From: Bolinopsis microptera
Taxonomy: Eukaryota; Ctenophora; Tentaculata; Lobata; Bolinopsidae
Direction of reading: 5' to 3'
Assembly: GCF_026151205.1 (NCBI RefSeq)
Contig: NC_087076.1
Location: 877,692 to 939,691 of the forward strand
Length of the DNA: 62,000 nucleotides
Part shown: positions 35,525 through 47,300 of the stretch, piece after piece
How positions within the stretch are numbered: position 1 is the stretch's first letter
How the letters are laid out: each line of letters starts with the position of its first letter
Program-made: the position numbers and the translations under genes
The notes under the pieces: model-generated
Told to the model about the DNA's origin: nothing
Databases searched by the model: none
The model's input: only the letters and a program-made list of their open reading frames with translations

Positions 35525-38500
35525 GTAAGACTAATAAGAGTAAGAACAATAAAAGTAAGACTAATAAGAGTAAGACTAATAAGAGTAAGACTAATAAGAG
35601 TAAGACTAATAAGAGTAAGACTAATAAGAGTAAGACTAATAGGAGTAAGACTAATAAGAGTAAGAACAATAAGAGTAAGACTAATAAGAGTAAGACTAAT
35701 AAGAGTAAGACTAATAAGAGTAAGACTAATAAGAGTAAGACTAATAAGAGTAAGACTAATAAGAGTAAGACTAATAAGAGTAAGACTAATAAGAGTAAGA
35801 ACAATAAAAGTAAGACTAATAAGAGTAAGACTAATAAGAGTAAGACTAATAAGAGTAAGACTAATAAAAGTAAGACTAATAAGAGTAAGACTAATAAGAG
35901 TAAGACTAATAAGAGTAAGACTAATAAGAGTAAGACTAATAAGAGTAAGACTAATAGGAGTAAGACTAATAAGAGTAAGACTAATAAGAGTAAGTCTAAT
36001 AAGAGTAAGACTAATAAGAGTAAGACTAATAAGAGTAAGACTAATAAGAGTAAGACTAATAAGAGTAAGACTAATAAGAGTAAGACTAATAAGAGTAAGA
36101 CTAATAAGAGTAAGGCTAATAGGAGTAAGACTAATAAGAGTAAGACTAATAAGAGTAAGGCTAATAAGAGTAAGACTAATAAGAGTAAGACTAATAAGAG
36201 TAAGACTAATAAGAGTAAGACTAATAAGAGTAAGGCTAATAGGAGTAAGACTAATAAGAGTAAGACTAATAAGAGTAAGTCTAATAAGAGTAAGACTAAT
36301 AAGAGTAAGACTAATAAGAGTAAGTCTAATAAGAGTAAGACTAATAAGAGTAAGACTAATAAGAGTAAGACTAATAAGAGTAAGACTAATAAGAGTAAGA
36401 CTAATAAGAGTAAGGCTAATAGGAGTAAGACTAATAAGAGTAAGACTAATAAGAGTAAGACTAATAAGAGTAAGACTAATAAGAGTAAGACTAATAAGAG
36501 TAAGGCTAATAGGAGTAAGACTAATAAGAGTAAGACTAATAAGAGTAAGACTAGTAAGAGTAAGACTAATAAGAGTAAGACTAATAAGAGTAAGGCTAAT
36601 AGGAGTAAGACTAATAAGAGTAAGACTAATAAGAGTAAGGCTAATAGGAGTAAGACTAATAAGAGTAAGACTAATAAGAGTAAGACTAATAAGAGTAAGA
36701 CTAATAAGAGTAAGACTAATAAGAGTAAGACTAATAAGAGTAAGGCTAATAGGAGTAAGACTAATAAGAGTAAGACTAATAAGAGTAAGTCTAATAAGAG
36801 TAAGACTAATAAGAGTAAGACTAATAAGAGTAAGACTAATAAGAGTAAGACTAATAAGAGTAAGACTAATAAGAGTAAGACTAATAAGAGTAAGACTAAT
36901 AAGAGTAAGACTAATAAGAGTAAGACTAATAAGAGTAAGACTAATAAGAGTAAGACTAATAAGAGTAAGACTAATAAGAGTAAGACTAATAAGAGTAAGA
37001 CTAATAAGAGTAAGACTAATAAGAGTAAGACTAATAAGAGTAAGACTAATAAGAGTAAGACTAATAAGAGTAAGACTAATAAGAGTAAGACTAATAAGAG
37101 TAAGGCTAATAGGAGTAAGACTAATAAGAGTAAGACTAATAAGAGTAAGTCTAATAAGAGTAAGACTAATAAGAGTAAGACTAATAAGAGTAAGACTAAT
37201 AAGAGTAAGACTAATAAGAGTAAGACTAATAAGAGTAAGACTAATAAGAGTAAGACTAATAAGAGTAAGGCTAATAGGAGTAAGACTAATAAGAGTAAGA
37301 CTAATAAGAGTAAGACTAGTAAGAGTAAGACTAATAAGAGTAAGACTAATAAGAGTAAGACTAATAAGAGTAAGACTAATAAGAGTAAGACTAATAAGAG
37401 TAAGACTAATAAGAGTAAGGCTAATAGGAGTAAGACTAATAAGAGTAAGACTAATAAGAGTAAGTCTAATAAGAGTAAGTCTAATAAGAGTAAGACTAAT
37501 AAGAGTAAGACTAATAAGAGTAAGACTAATAAGAGTAAGGCTAATAGGAGTAAGACTAATAAGAGTAAGACTAATAAGAGTAAGTCTAATAAGAGTAAGA
37601 CTAATAAGAGTAAGACTAATAAGAGTAAGACTAATAAGAGTAAGACTAATAAGAGTAAGACTAATAAGAGTAAGACTAATAAGAGTAAGACTAATAAGAG
37701 TAAGGCTAATAGGAGTAAGACTAATAAGAGTAAGACTAATAAGAGTAAGTCTAATAAGAGTAAGACTAATAAGAGTAAGACTAATAAGAGTAAGACTAAT
37801 AAGAGTAAGACTAATAAGAGTAAGACTAATAAGAGTAAGACTAATAAGAGTAAGACTAATAAGAGTAAGGCTAATAGGAGTAAGACTAATAAGAGTAAGA
37901 CTAATAAGAGTAAGACTAGTAAGAGTAAGACTAATAAGAGTAAGACTAATAAGAGTAAGGCTAATAGGAGTAAGACTAATAAGAGTAAGACTAATAAGAG
38001 TAAGGCTAATAGGAGTAAGACTAATAAGAGTAAGACTAATAAGAGTAAGACTAGTAAGAGTAAGACTAATAAGAGTAAGACTAATAAGAGTAAGGCTAAT
38101 AGGAGTAAGACTAATAAGAGTAAGACTAATAAGAGTAAGACTAATAAGAGTAAGACTAATAAGAGTTAGACTAGTAAGAGTAAGACTAATAAGAGTAAGA
38201 CTAATAAGAGTAAGGCTAATAGGAGTAAGACTAATAAGAGTAAGACTAATAAGAGTAAGACTAGTAAGAGTAAGACTAATAAGAGTAAGACTAATAAGAG
38301 TAAGGCTAATAGGAGTAAGACTAATAAGAGTAAGGCTAATAGGAGTAAGACTAATAAGAGTAAGACTAATAGGAGTAAGACTAATAAGAGTAAGACTAAT
38401 AAGAGTAAGACTAGTAAGAGTAAGACTAATAAGAGTAAGACTAATAAGAGTAAGACTAATAAGAGTAAGACTAATAAGAGTAAGACTAGTAAGAGTAAGA

Positions 38501-39350
38501 CTAATAAGAGTAAGACTAATAAGAGTAAGGCTAATAGGAGTAAGACTAATAAGAGTAAGGCTAATAGGAGTAAGACTAATAAGAGTAAGACTAATAGGAG
38601 TAAGACTAATAAGAGTAAGACTAATAAGAGTAAGACTAGTAAGAGTAAGACTAATAAGAGTAAGACTAATAAGAGTAAGACTAATAAGAGTAAGACTAAT
38701 AAGAGTAAGACTAATAAGAGTAAGACTAATAAGAGTAAGACTAATAAGAGTAAGACTAATAAGAGTAAGGCTAATAGGAGTAAGACTAATAAGAGTAAGA
38801 CTAATAAGAGTAAGTCTAATAAGAGTAAGACTAATAAGAGTAAGACTAATAAGAGTAAGACTAATAAGAGTAAGACTAATAAGAGTAAGACTAATAAGAG
38901 TAAGACTAATAAGAGTAAGACTAATAAGAGTAAGGCTAATAGGAGTAAGACTAATAAGAGTAAGACTAATAAGAGTAAGACTAGTAAGAGTAAGACTAAT
39001 AAGAGTAAGACTAATAAGAGTAAGGCTAATAGGAGTAAGACTAATAAGAGTAAGACTAATAAGAGTAAGACTAATAAGAGTAAGACTAATAAGAGTTAGA
39101 CTAGTAAGAGTAAGACTAATAAGAGTAAGACTAATAAGAGTAAGGCTAATAGGAGTAAGACTAATAAGAGTAAGACTAATAAGAGTAAGACTAGTAAGAG
39201 TAAGACTAATAAGAGTAAGACTAATAAGAGTAAGACTAATAAGAGTAAGACTAATAAGAGTAAGACTAATAAGAGTAAGACTAATAAGAGTAAGTCTAAT
39301 AAGAGTAAGACTAATAAGAGTAAGACTAATAAGAGTAAGACTAATAAGAT
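35525..39350 (+). repeat. 15-bp satellite, about 255 copies
   Basis: The unit is GTAAGACTAATAAGA (also written TAAGACTAATAAGAG). Variants are AAT to AGT, GAC to GGC or GTC, and AAG to AGG, arranged in higher-order blocks that recur along the array. Each unit contains GTAAGA (5' splice-site-like) and CTAAT (branch-point-like). The long open frame (VRLIR)n exists because the unit is a multiple of three without stops; no start, domain or flanking exon supports translation. The array begins exactly at a possible donor, TTGAAT|GTAAGA. Confidence 0.95.
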
Positions 39351-39605
39351 ACTATAAGAGATGCCGCCTGTCTGAACGACAGACATATAATAAGGATTGC
39401 GCTCTCAATCGCACTGTGATTTTAACATGCAAAAACAATTGACCGCGGAGGATGGGAAATAGCTTACCATTTGTTTCTCAATATTAGGATATATTATCTG
39501 GATATCTGCTTACGTTTAAGATTTGTGAAGACGCCTCCTTGTAGTGTCTCAGAAGATCGCCTCAACTAACCGAAATAAGATATGGTGAGACTACAAAGTT
39601 ACTTG

Positions 39606-39650
39606 CGTATAGTACATTATACATTATACATTATACATTATACATTATAG
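39606..39650. repeat. ACATTATACATT repeat
   Basis: Five copies of the 10-mer ACATTATACA before the SMKR1-like gene. Confidence 0.85.
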
Positions 39651-39782
39651 AATAGTCCTGTTTTTTAGTGCTGTGGTTATTTGAATCTTCACATATATTA
39701 CTGGTCCCCAGGTAACACATATAGTGCTCCGTTTTCTTATGCATATCCAGCATTTTTAATTTTCGATCTGCCCAACTGTACC

Positions 39783-40157
39783 ATGATGTGTATTCTTCAG
39801 GCGACGATCCACAAGCCACCGGATAGGTCCGGAGCTAAAAGTGCTAGTGCTGCTCTGGAGGATCTCATGAACAAAAACACCGCTGCAACTAAGGACCCCA
39901 GGAAGACAAAAAGCGCTAAATCTAAGAAAGGTAAAGGGAAGAAGGGGAACAAGGGAGGAAAGAAAGGGAAGAAGAAGCCCAAGACTCCACCACTTACCTT
40001 AGAGCAACTGAAATCACCCTCCGCCATGACTAACGCTTATTTTATCTGTCACAATGCTCCAGACTTTCTGCACGTGAGAGGCTTTAAGTTTAAACCAAAG
40101 TCTGCATGGGAATCAGTACCTCCTGCTATCAAGATGAGGATTCTAGGATACTGTTAA
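39783..40157 (+). CDS. SMKR1: Small lysine-rich protein 1-like
   Basis: From the ATG at 39783 the frame gives 124 residues. A central block is almost pure Lys/Gly (KGKGKKGNKGGKKGKKK), followed by a conserved end: LKSPSAMTNAYFICHNAPDF and LHVRGF. This matches the SMKR1 signature (human [25 protein letters not shown]). The C-terminus extends beyond the human 65 residues with WESVPPAIKMRILGYC. Function of the family is essentially unknown. ATTCTTCAG|GCG at 39800 is a possible acceptor, so the true first exon may lie upstream, perhaps across the 15-bp satellite. In that case the first six codons would be intron. Confidence 0.75.
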   Translation: MMCILQATIHKPPDRSGAKSASAALEDLMNKNTAATKDPRKTKSAKSKKGKGKKGNKGGKKGKKKPKTPPLTLEQLKSPSAMTNAYFICHNAPDFLHVRGFKFKPKSAWESVPPAIKMRILGYC

Positions 40158-41346
40158 CAGAAACAGGAACACAAACTAGTAATTAGTATTTCAGAGTTAT
40201 CATACTGCTCATTGCAGGTTACATTCACTCAACTTTTTAATCTAAACCGTGAGCCATCAATTTGATTGGGAGCGAGTGTATTTTAATGTATTAGGCAATA
40301 AGCCCAATTTGTATGTGACATGCGTAGTATAGTGTACTGATGTGTACAATTATATAACATGAGTATAGATCACTTTTTGCTTACAATTTCTTAAATTACA
40401 GATAAAAATTAAGTTCTACGGCAATTGAATTGAATCACAAGTGTTTCCCTATTTAAAACATAATGTTCATATTATTGATTGAGCTGTATTTGAAGTGAAT
40501 GGAAATCTAGCGTCCGCTACAACGAAAAAACGGGCGCAATTCTTGTTAAAGTTACATTTTCTTGATTGTTGATAATGTTAAAACTGGAGCGAGAGAAGCT
40601 ACCTTTACATTGATTACAAGCAGCATTATGCTACTTGCTAAGTGTTGTGCAACTTGAGGAGTGTAGTTTTATATCCGGGAAAGTGTTGTGTATATTTTAC
40701 AGCGTTGTTAAATAACTTAACAATTTGTTAAGTGTCGTTCTAATTTTGAACGTTTTACAAAATATAACATTTCCTTATTACAGTCTCAAAAGATCAAATT
40801 GTTTATAACATTCCAGAATTCAACAATCAAAACAGAAATTTTATATCAGTTTTAATTTCAAAACAATTATCATGTACTCTTAAACCTCTAGAAAACTTTT
40901 TTTCCGAACATTAATTAAAATTAAATCAAAATTTTTTCATGAAAACATGCCTGAATCAATCAGAACAGAATAAAGCAAAATCATCGAAATACTCCCGAAC
41001 AAAATTTAAATCTGAATTGTATACTCGTATTTTAAAGTACATAATAACTTGTTATCAAGATCTCAATCAATAAATTGTAACAATAGTCCCATAACCTTAG
41101 TATTGCTGAAATATCATGAGAAATTCGTCAAATTGCAACTGTAGAGTGTAGAGGGAAAAGACAATTTCCTAATTATCAAACTTTAGACACTTTATAAATA
41201 TAATTAGCAGTCTCCAGTAAAATACGCTTATCAATGATCACAAACGAGGATTCTTTCTTAAGATCAAATCACGGAGACGTAAATCCCAAAATCGAGAATG
41301 TTTTTTGTTCAGAAAACTAAATCTAGAAATGTTATTGGTGGTCAGA
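40158..41346. other. 3' intergenic region between convergent genes
   Basis: AT-rich sequence between the ends of the SMKR1-like gene (+) and the DMXL C-terminal gene (-). No gene or array seen. Confidence 0.5.
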
Positions 41347-44300
41347 TCAAATATCAGAAATTAGTCGTATCTTAACTTCACCATCAGCTCCACAGGAAAC
41401 AAGGTGGTTAGTCGAGTCTACCTGAAGCTTCATCACTCCTGAAACAAGGTGGTTAGTCGAGTCTACCTGAAGCTTCATCACTCCTGAAACAAGGTGGTTA
41501 GTCGAGTCTACCTGAAGCTTCATCACTCCTGAAACAAGGTGGTTAGTCGAGTCTACCTGAAGCTTCATCACTCCTGAAACAAGTTGGTTAGTCGAGTCTA
41601 CCTGAAGCTTCATCACTCCTGAAACAAGGTGGTTAGTCGAGTCTACTCCTGAAGCTTCATCACTCCTGAAACAAGTTGGTTAGTCGAGTCTACCTGAAGC
41701 TTCATCACTCCTGAAACAAGGTGGTTAGTCGAGTCTACCTGAAGCTTCATCACTCCTGAAACAAGGTGGTTAGTCGAGTCTACTCCTGAAGCTTCATCAC
41801 TCCTGAAACAAAGTGGTTAGTCGAGTCTACTCCTGAAAGTATTGAAGTAGTAAAACTACATTTGTATGAATATGTGATCACCACAGTACAAACCACCTTA
41901 CTGATGCAGCAGCCCCCGAACCCCCGAACCCCCGAACCCAGATCCCACATACCTTTCAGAGATCCCCCAGGCAGGTTTGAGAAGAGTTTTGTGCTTTTGT
42001 GGCCCTCTGCAAAACTGAAGCTGTGCTGATCACCTCCAGATCCACCAAAACTCCAGCTCTGATAGGGAAATGTATTAGAGTAGTGTATAGTGTATAGTGT
42101 ATAGTGTGTAGTGTGTAGTGTGTACTGTGTAGTGTATAATGTATAGTGTATAGTGTGTAGTGTATAGTGTGTAGAGTATAGTGTATAGTGTATAGTGTAT
42201 AGTGTGTAGAGTATAATAGTGTATAGTGTATAGTGTATAGTGTATAGTGTATAGTGTGTAGGAAGATATGGAGCAAGGGACATTTATTACACGCTAAGCA
42301 TGGGAAAGTAGTGCACAATGTTACCTTGATTACACGCTAAGAATGGGAAAGTAGTGCACAATGTTACCTTGATGTCCCCCTCTGAGCTGCCGGTGAAGTA
42401 CTGCTCTTCGTCAGGGCTGAGACAAATACTCCTTATTGCACTGTCGTGAGCTGTGGGGAGACAATGTTATATATTACTTCTCACATTCACGTGACTACTC
42501 GGCATGCAACCACCTGGTTTTTATTTTAAAATTCGTCTACCAACGGCCAAGGCGCCGACTGAAAACCTTAAACCCTCTATCAAGCCGTAAAGATAAAATT
42601 AAAAGTGTATTTTAACGAACCAGTGAACATGTGCTGAAGCTTCCTCTGTCTAACATCAAATATACAGACGTCTCCTTTAGAACCCGCGCTAATGAGAACC
42701 TGCCTCTTGGAACTGTAGCAGCACACCATAGCTCCCATCTCGTGGGCCTGGAACTTCTTTACTGCACACTCAGTGGGGGGCAGCAGTGTGTCCCATATCA
42801 CCACATTCCTGAAGGGGACACATTAGGGGGGGGGGGGGGGGGCAGCAGTGTGTCCCATATCACCACATTCCTGGAGGGGACACATTAGGGGGGGGGGGGG
42901 GGTGCAGCAGTGTGTCCCATATCACCACATTCCTGGAGGGGACACATTAGGGGGGGGGGCAGCAGTGTGTCCCATATCACCACATTCCTGGAGGGGACAC
43001 ATTAGGGGGGGGGGGGGGGGGTGGGCAGTAGTGTGTCCCATATCACCACATTCCTGGGGGGATACATTAGGGGGGGGGGGGGGGTAGCAGTGTGTCCCAT
43101 ATCACCGCATTCCTGGAGGGGACACATTAGGGGGGGGGGGCAGCAGTGTGTCCCACATCACCACATTCCTGGGGGGGGGGGGCACATTAGGGGGGGGGGG
43201 GGGGTAGCAATGTGTCCCATATCACCGCATTCCTGGGGGGGACACATTAGGGGGGGGGGGGGGGGCAGCAGTGTGTCCCATATCACCACATTCCTGGAGG
43301 GGACACATTAGGGGGGGGGGGGGGGGGGGCAGCAGTGTGTCCCATATCACCACATTCCTGGGGGGACATATTAGGGGGGGGGGGGGGGGCAGCAGTGTGT
43401 CCCATATCACCACATTCCTGGGGGGGGGGGGGACACATTAGGGGGGGGGGGGGCAGCAGTGTGTCCCATATCACCACATTCCTGGAGGGGACACATTAGG
43501 GGGGGGGGGGTGCAGTGTGTCCCATATCACTACATTCCTGGGGGGGACACATTAGGGGGGGGGGGGCAGCAGTGTTTCCCATATCACCACATTCCTGGAG
43601 GGGATACATTAGGGGGGGGGGCAGTAGTTTGTCCCATATCACCACATTCCTGGGGGGGATACATTAGGGGGGGGGGGGTAGCAGTGTGTCCCATATCACC
43701 GCATTCCTGGAGGGGACACATTAGGGGGGGGGGGGGGCAGCAGTGTGTCCCACATCACCACATTCCTGGGGGGGGGGGCACATTAGGGGGGGGGGTAGCA
43801 ATGTGTCCCATATCACCGCATTCCTGGGGGGGACACATTAGGGGGGGGGGGGGGCAGCAGTGTGTCCCATATCACCACATTCCTGGAGGGGACACATTAG
43901 GGGGGGGGGGGGGCAGCAGTGTGTCCCATATCACCACATTCCTGGGGGGACATATTAGGGGGGGGGGGGCAGCAGTGTGTCCCATATCACCACATTCCTG
44001 GGGGGGACACATTAGGGGGGGGGGGGGGGGCAGCAGTGTGTCCCATATCACCACATTCCTGGGGGGGGGGGGACACATTAGGGGGGGGGGGGGGGCAGCA
44101 GTGTGTCCCATATCACCACATTCCTGGGGGGACACATTAGGGGGGGGGGGGCAGCAGTGTGTCCCATATCACCACATTCCTGGAGGGGACACATTAGGGG
44201 GGGGGGGGCACATTAGGCCACTACAATTCTTCATGTAGTGCATTCTGGGTTTGGACAGGATATGCCCGTTTAAAATATTTCCATCACGTTACATTACATA

Positions 44301-47300
44301 CTTCTATATTATATAGTGTAAATATTAAATAGTGTATAGTGTATAATGTATAGTGTATAGTGTATAGTGTATTATATACCTGTTATTAGAGCTGCTGCCC
44401 ACACTAGCTAACACAGAAGCAGAGCCCAGGAAGGCAAAGTCTCTAGTAGCCCTGTCGTGGCAGTTGAGTACACAGTACGGTGTCAGAGAGCTGACTGTCG
44501 TGTGCCACAACCCTATCCCTCCGTTTGTATCTGGGAGTGGCACATTTGTATTATAGACCTTTTCTACTTTCCTATCAGCAGTAGTGTTTGGTGGGGGGGG
44601 GGGGGGGGCAGCAGTGTTTGGTGGGGGGGGGGGGGGGGCAGCAGTGTCTGATGAGGGGGGCAGCAGTGTCTGGTGAGGGGGGGGGGGGCAGCAGTGTTTG
44701 GTGGGGGGGGGGGGGGGGGCAGCAGTGTCTGGTGAGGGGGGGGGGGGCAGCAGTGTTTGGTGGGGGGGGGGGGGGGGGGCAGCAGTGTTTGGTGGGGGGG
44801 GGGGGGGGGGCAGCAGTGTTTGGTGGGGGGGGGGGGGGCAGGCAGCAGTGTCTGGTGAGGGGGGGGGGGGGGGCGCAGGGTCTGGCGAGGGGGGCAGCAG
44901 TGTCTGGTGAGGGGGGGAGGGCGAAGTGTCTGGTGAGGGGGGGGGGGGCAGCAGTGTCTGGTGGGAGGGGGGGGGGCAGCAGTGTTTGATGGGGGGGGGG
45001 GGGGGTGCAGTGTCTGGTGGGGGGGGGGGGGGGGCAGCAGTGTCTGGTTTACCTGACAGTCCGAACTTAGCCCCCAGAGGACCGAATCTGACACTGGTTA
45101 CGCGACCTCTAGTGCCACTGAGACCGTACTTCGCCAGGTGGTGAGGGTAACCAAACTCCCACAGCTTCACGTATCTGAAACAGACAGTCAAGGTACAACA
45201 GCACTGAGCAGAGGTAGCAACTACCAAACAAGGATAAAGATGAGAGGAATGAGAAGTGTGTGGGCAGTGTAGTGTATAGTGTATAGTGTATAGTGTGTAT
45301 AGTGTGTATAGTGTACAGTTTACTGACCCGTCAGTGTTGCCGGTAAGGTAGAGAGGTAGTTCACTGTGGGCAGTGGAGCACCTTACTCCGGACTCCTGGC
45401 GCTTCAGGAGCTGAAATCAGTCCGCTTTAGTAACCTGTAGTCTCTCTCTCTCTCTACAGGTACAGAGAGAGAGAGAGAGAGAGAGAGAACCTGTAGTAAT
45501 CACAGGATTCATATAACTGTTCACAATTCAGAAACATTTTAGTCTCAATAAATCTAGGTAAAAACCTGGTTAAAAACTTCAACGTGACTGTCGGAGCTGA
45601 TCGACGACTGTTCTGATATATGATGATTTTTTCTTGGCTTGTTGTCATCATTCGAAACTGAAAAGAATCACGTTTTAACCTCATCTTCTGTCATAATGAA
45701 ATAAAAGATATCCTTGTGTTTGAAGCACAAGCAATCCACGTGGTTACTAAGGTTACTAACGTGGTTACTAAGGTTACTAACACGTGGTTACTAAGGTTAC
45801 TAACGTGGTTACTAAGGTTACTAACACGTGGTTACTAAGGTTACTAAGGTGGTTACTAAGGTTACTAAGGTGGTTACTAAGGTTACTAACTGATAACAAA
45901 GGGCGAGTTGTTCCCCTCCTCGTTTCCCTCCTCCTTCACTCCTCTGTCTCTATCTAGACAGGTCTTCACATCTATCTCTAGAATCTCTCTGAGTGTTGTT
46001 ACCACCATCATGTTCACTCGGTTCTGTAAGACAGCTAACTTAATATCACTAATCATCACTAATCATCACTAATCATCACTAATCATCACTAATCATCACT
46101 AATCATCGCATTCCTGGAGGGGACACATTCCTGGAGGGGACACATTAGGGGGGGGGGGGGGCAGCAGTGTGTCCCACATCACCACATTCCTGGGGGGACA
46201 TATTAGGGGGGGGGGGGGGCAGCAGTGTGTCCCATATCACCACATTCCTGGGGGGACATATTAGGGGGGGGGCAGCAGTGTGTCCCATATCACCACATTC
46301 CTGGGGGGGGGGGGGGGGGGGGGGGGGACACATTAGGGGGGGGGGGGGGGGCAGCAGTGTGTCCCATATCACCACATTCCTGGAGGGGACACATTAGGGG
46401 GGGGGGGGTGCAGTGTGTCCCATATCACCACATTCCTGGGGGGGGACACATTAGGGGGGGGGGGGCAGCAGTGTGTCCCATATCACCACATTCCTGGAGG
46501 GGACACATTAGGGGGGGGGGGGGGGTGGGCAGTAGTGTGTCCCATATCACCACATTCCTGGGGGGGATACATTAGGGGGGGGGGGTAGCAGTGTGTCCCA
46601 TATCACCGCATTCCTGGAGGGGACACATTAGGGGGGGCACATTAGGGGGGGGGGGGGGGGGGGTAGCAATGTGTCCCATATCACCGCATTCCTGGGGGGG
46701 ACACATTAGGGGGGGGGGGGGGGGGGGCAGCAGTGTGTCCCATATCACCACATTCCTGGAGGGGACACATTAGGGGGGGGGGGGCAGCAGTGTGTCCCAT
46801 ATCACCACATTCCTGGGGGGACATATTAGTAATCATCACTAATCATCACTAATCATCACTAATCATCACTAATCATCACTAATCATCACTAATCATCACT
46901 AATCATCACTAATCATCACTAATCATAACTAATCATAACTAATCATCACTAATCATCACTAATCATCACTAATCATCACTAATCATCACTAATCATAACT
47001 AATTATCACTAATCATCACTAATCATCACTAATCATCACTAATCATCACTAATTATTACTTGTGCCCGATTCAATCCTAGTATAAACTGATCTAGCAAGC
47101 ACAACCTTAATTCCATATTAACCTATATATAATAATATATCGTTTTATTTTTCATTTCTAGTAATTCACAGCTATAAAAGGGACAAAACTCTTGAGATCT
47201 GTCACTCAGAACTTGATACATCAATTATCAAATACAATTCTATTAAAGTCTCTGTTTTCGTATTGTTTGAAGACAAGAGCCATAAAGTATATTCTCTTGA

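Noticed and set aside
35477-39442. 1321-codon open frame (VRLIR repeat)
   Set aside because: It is wholly the 15-bp satellite read in a stop-free phase; no domain, no credible start and no codon bias.
42848-45094. Glycine- or proline-rich frames over the G/C-run arrays
   Set aside because: They depend on homopolymer lengths and change phase between units; only the exons of the DMXL model are conserved.
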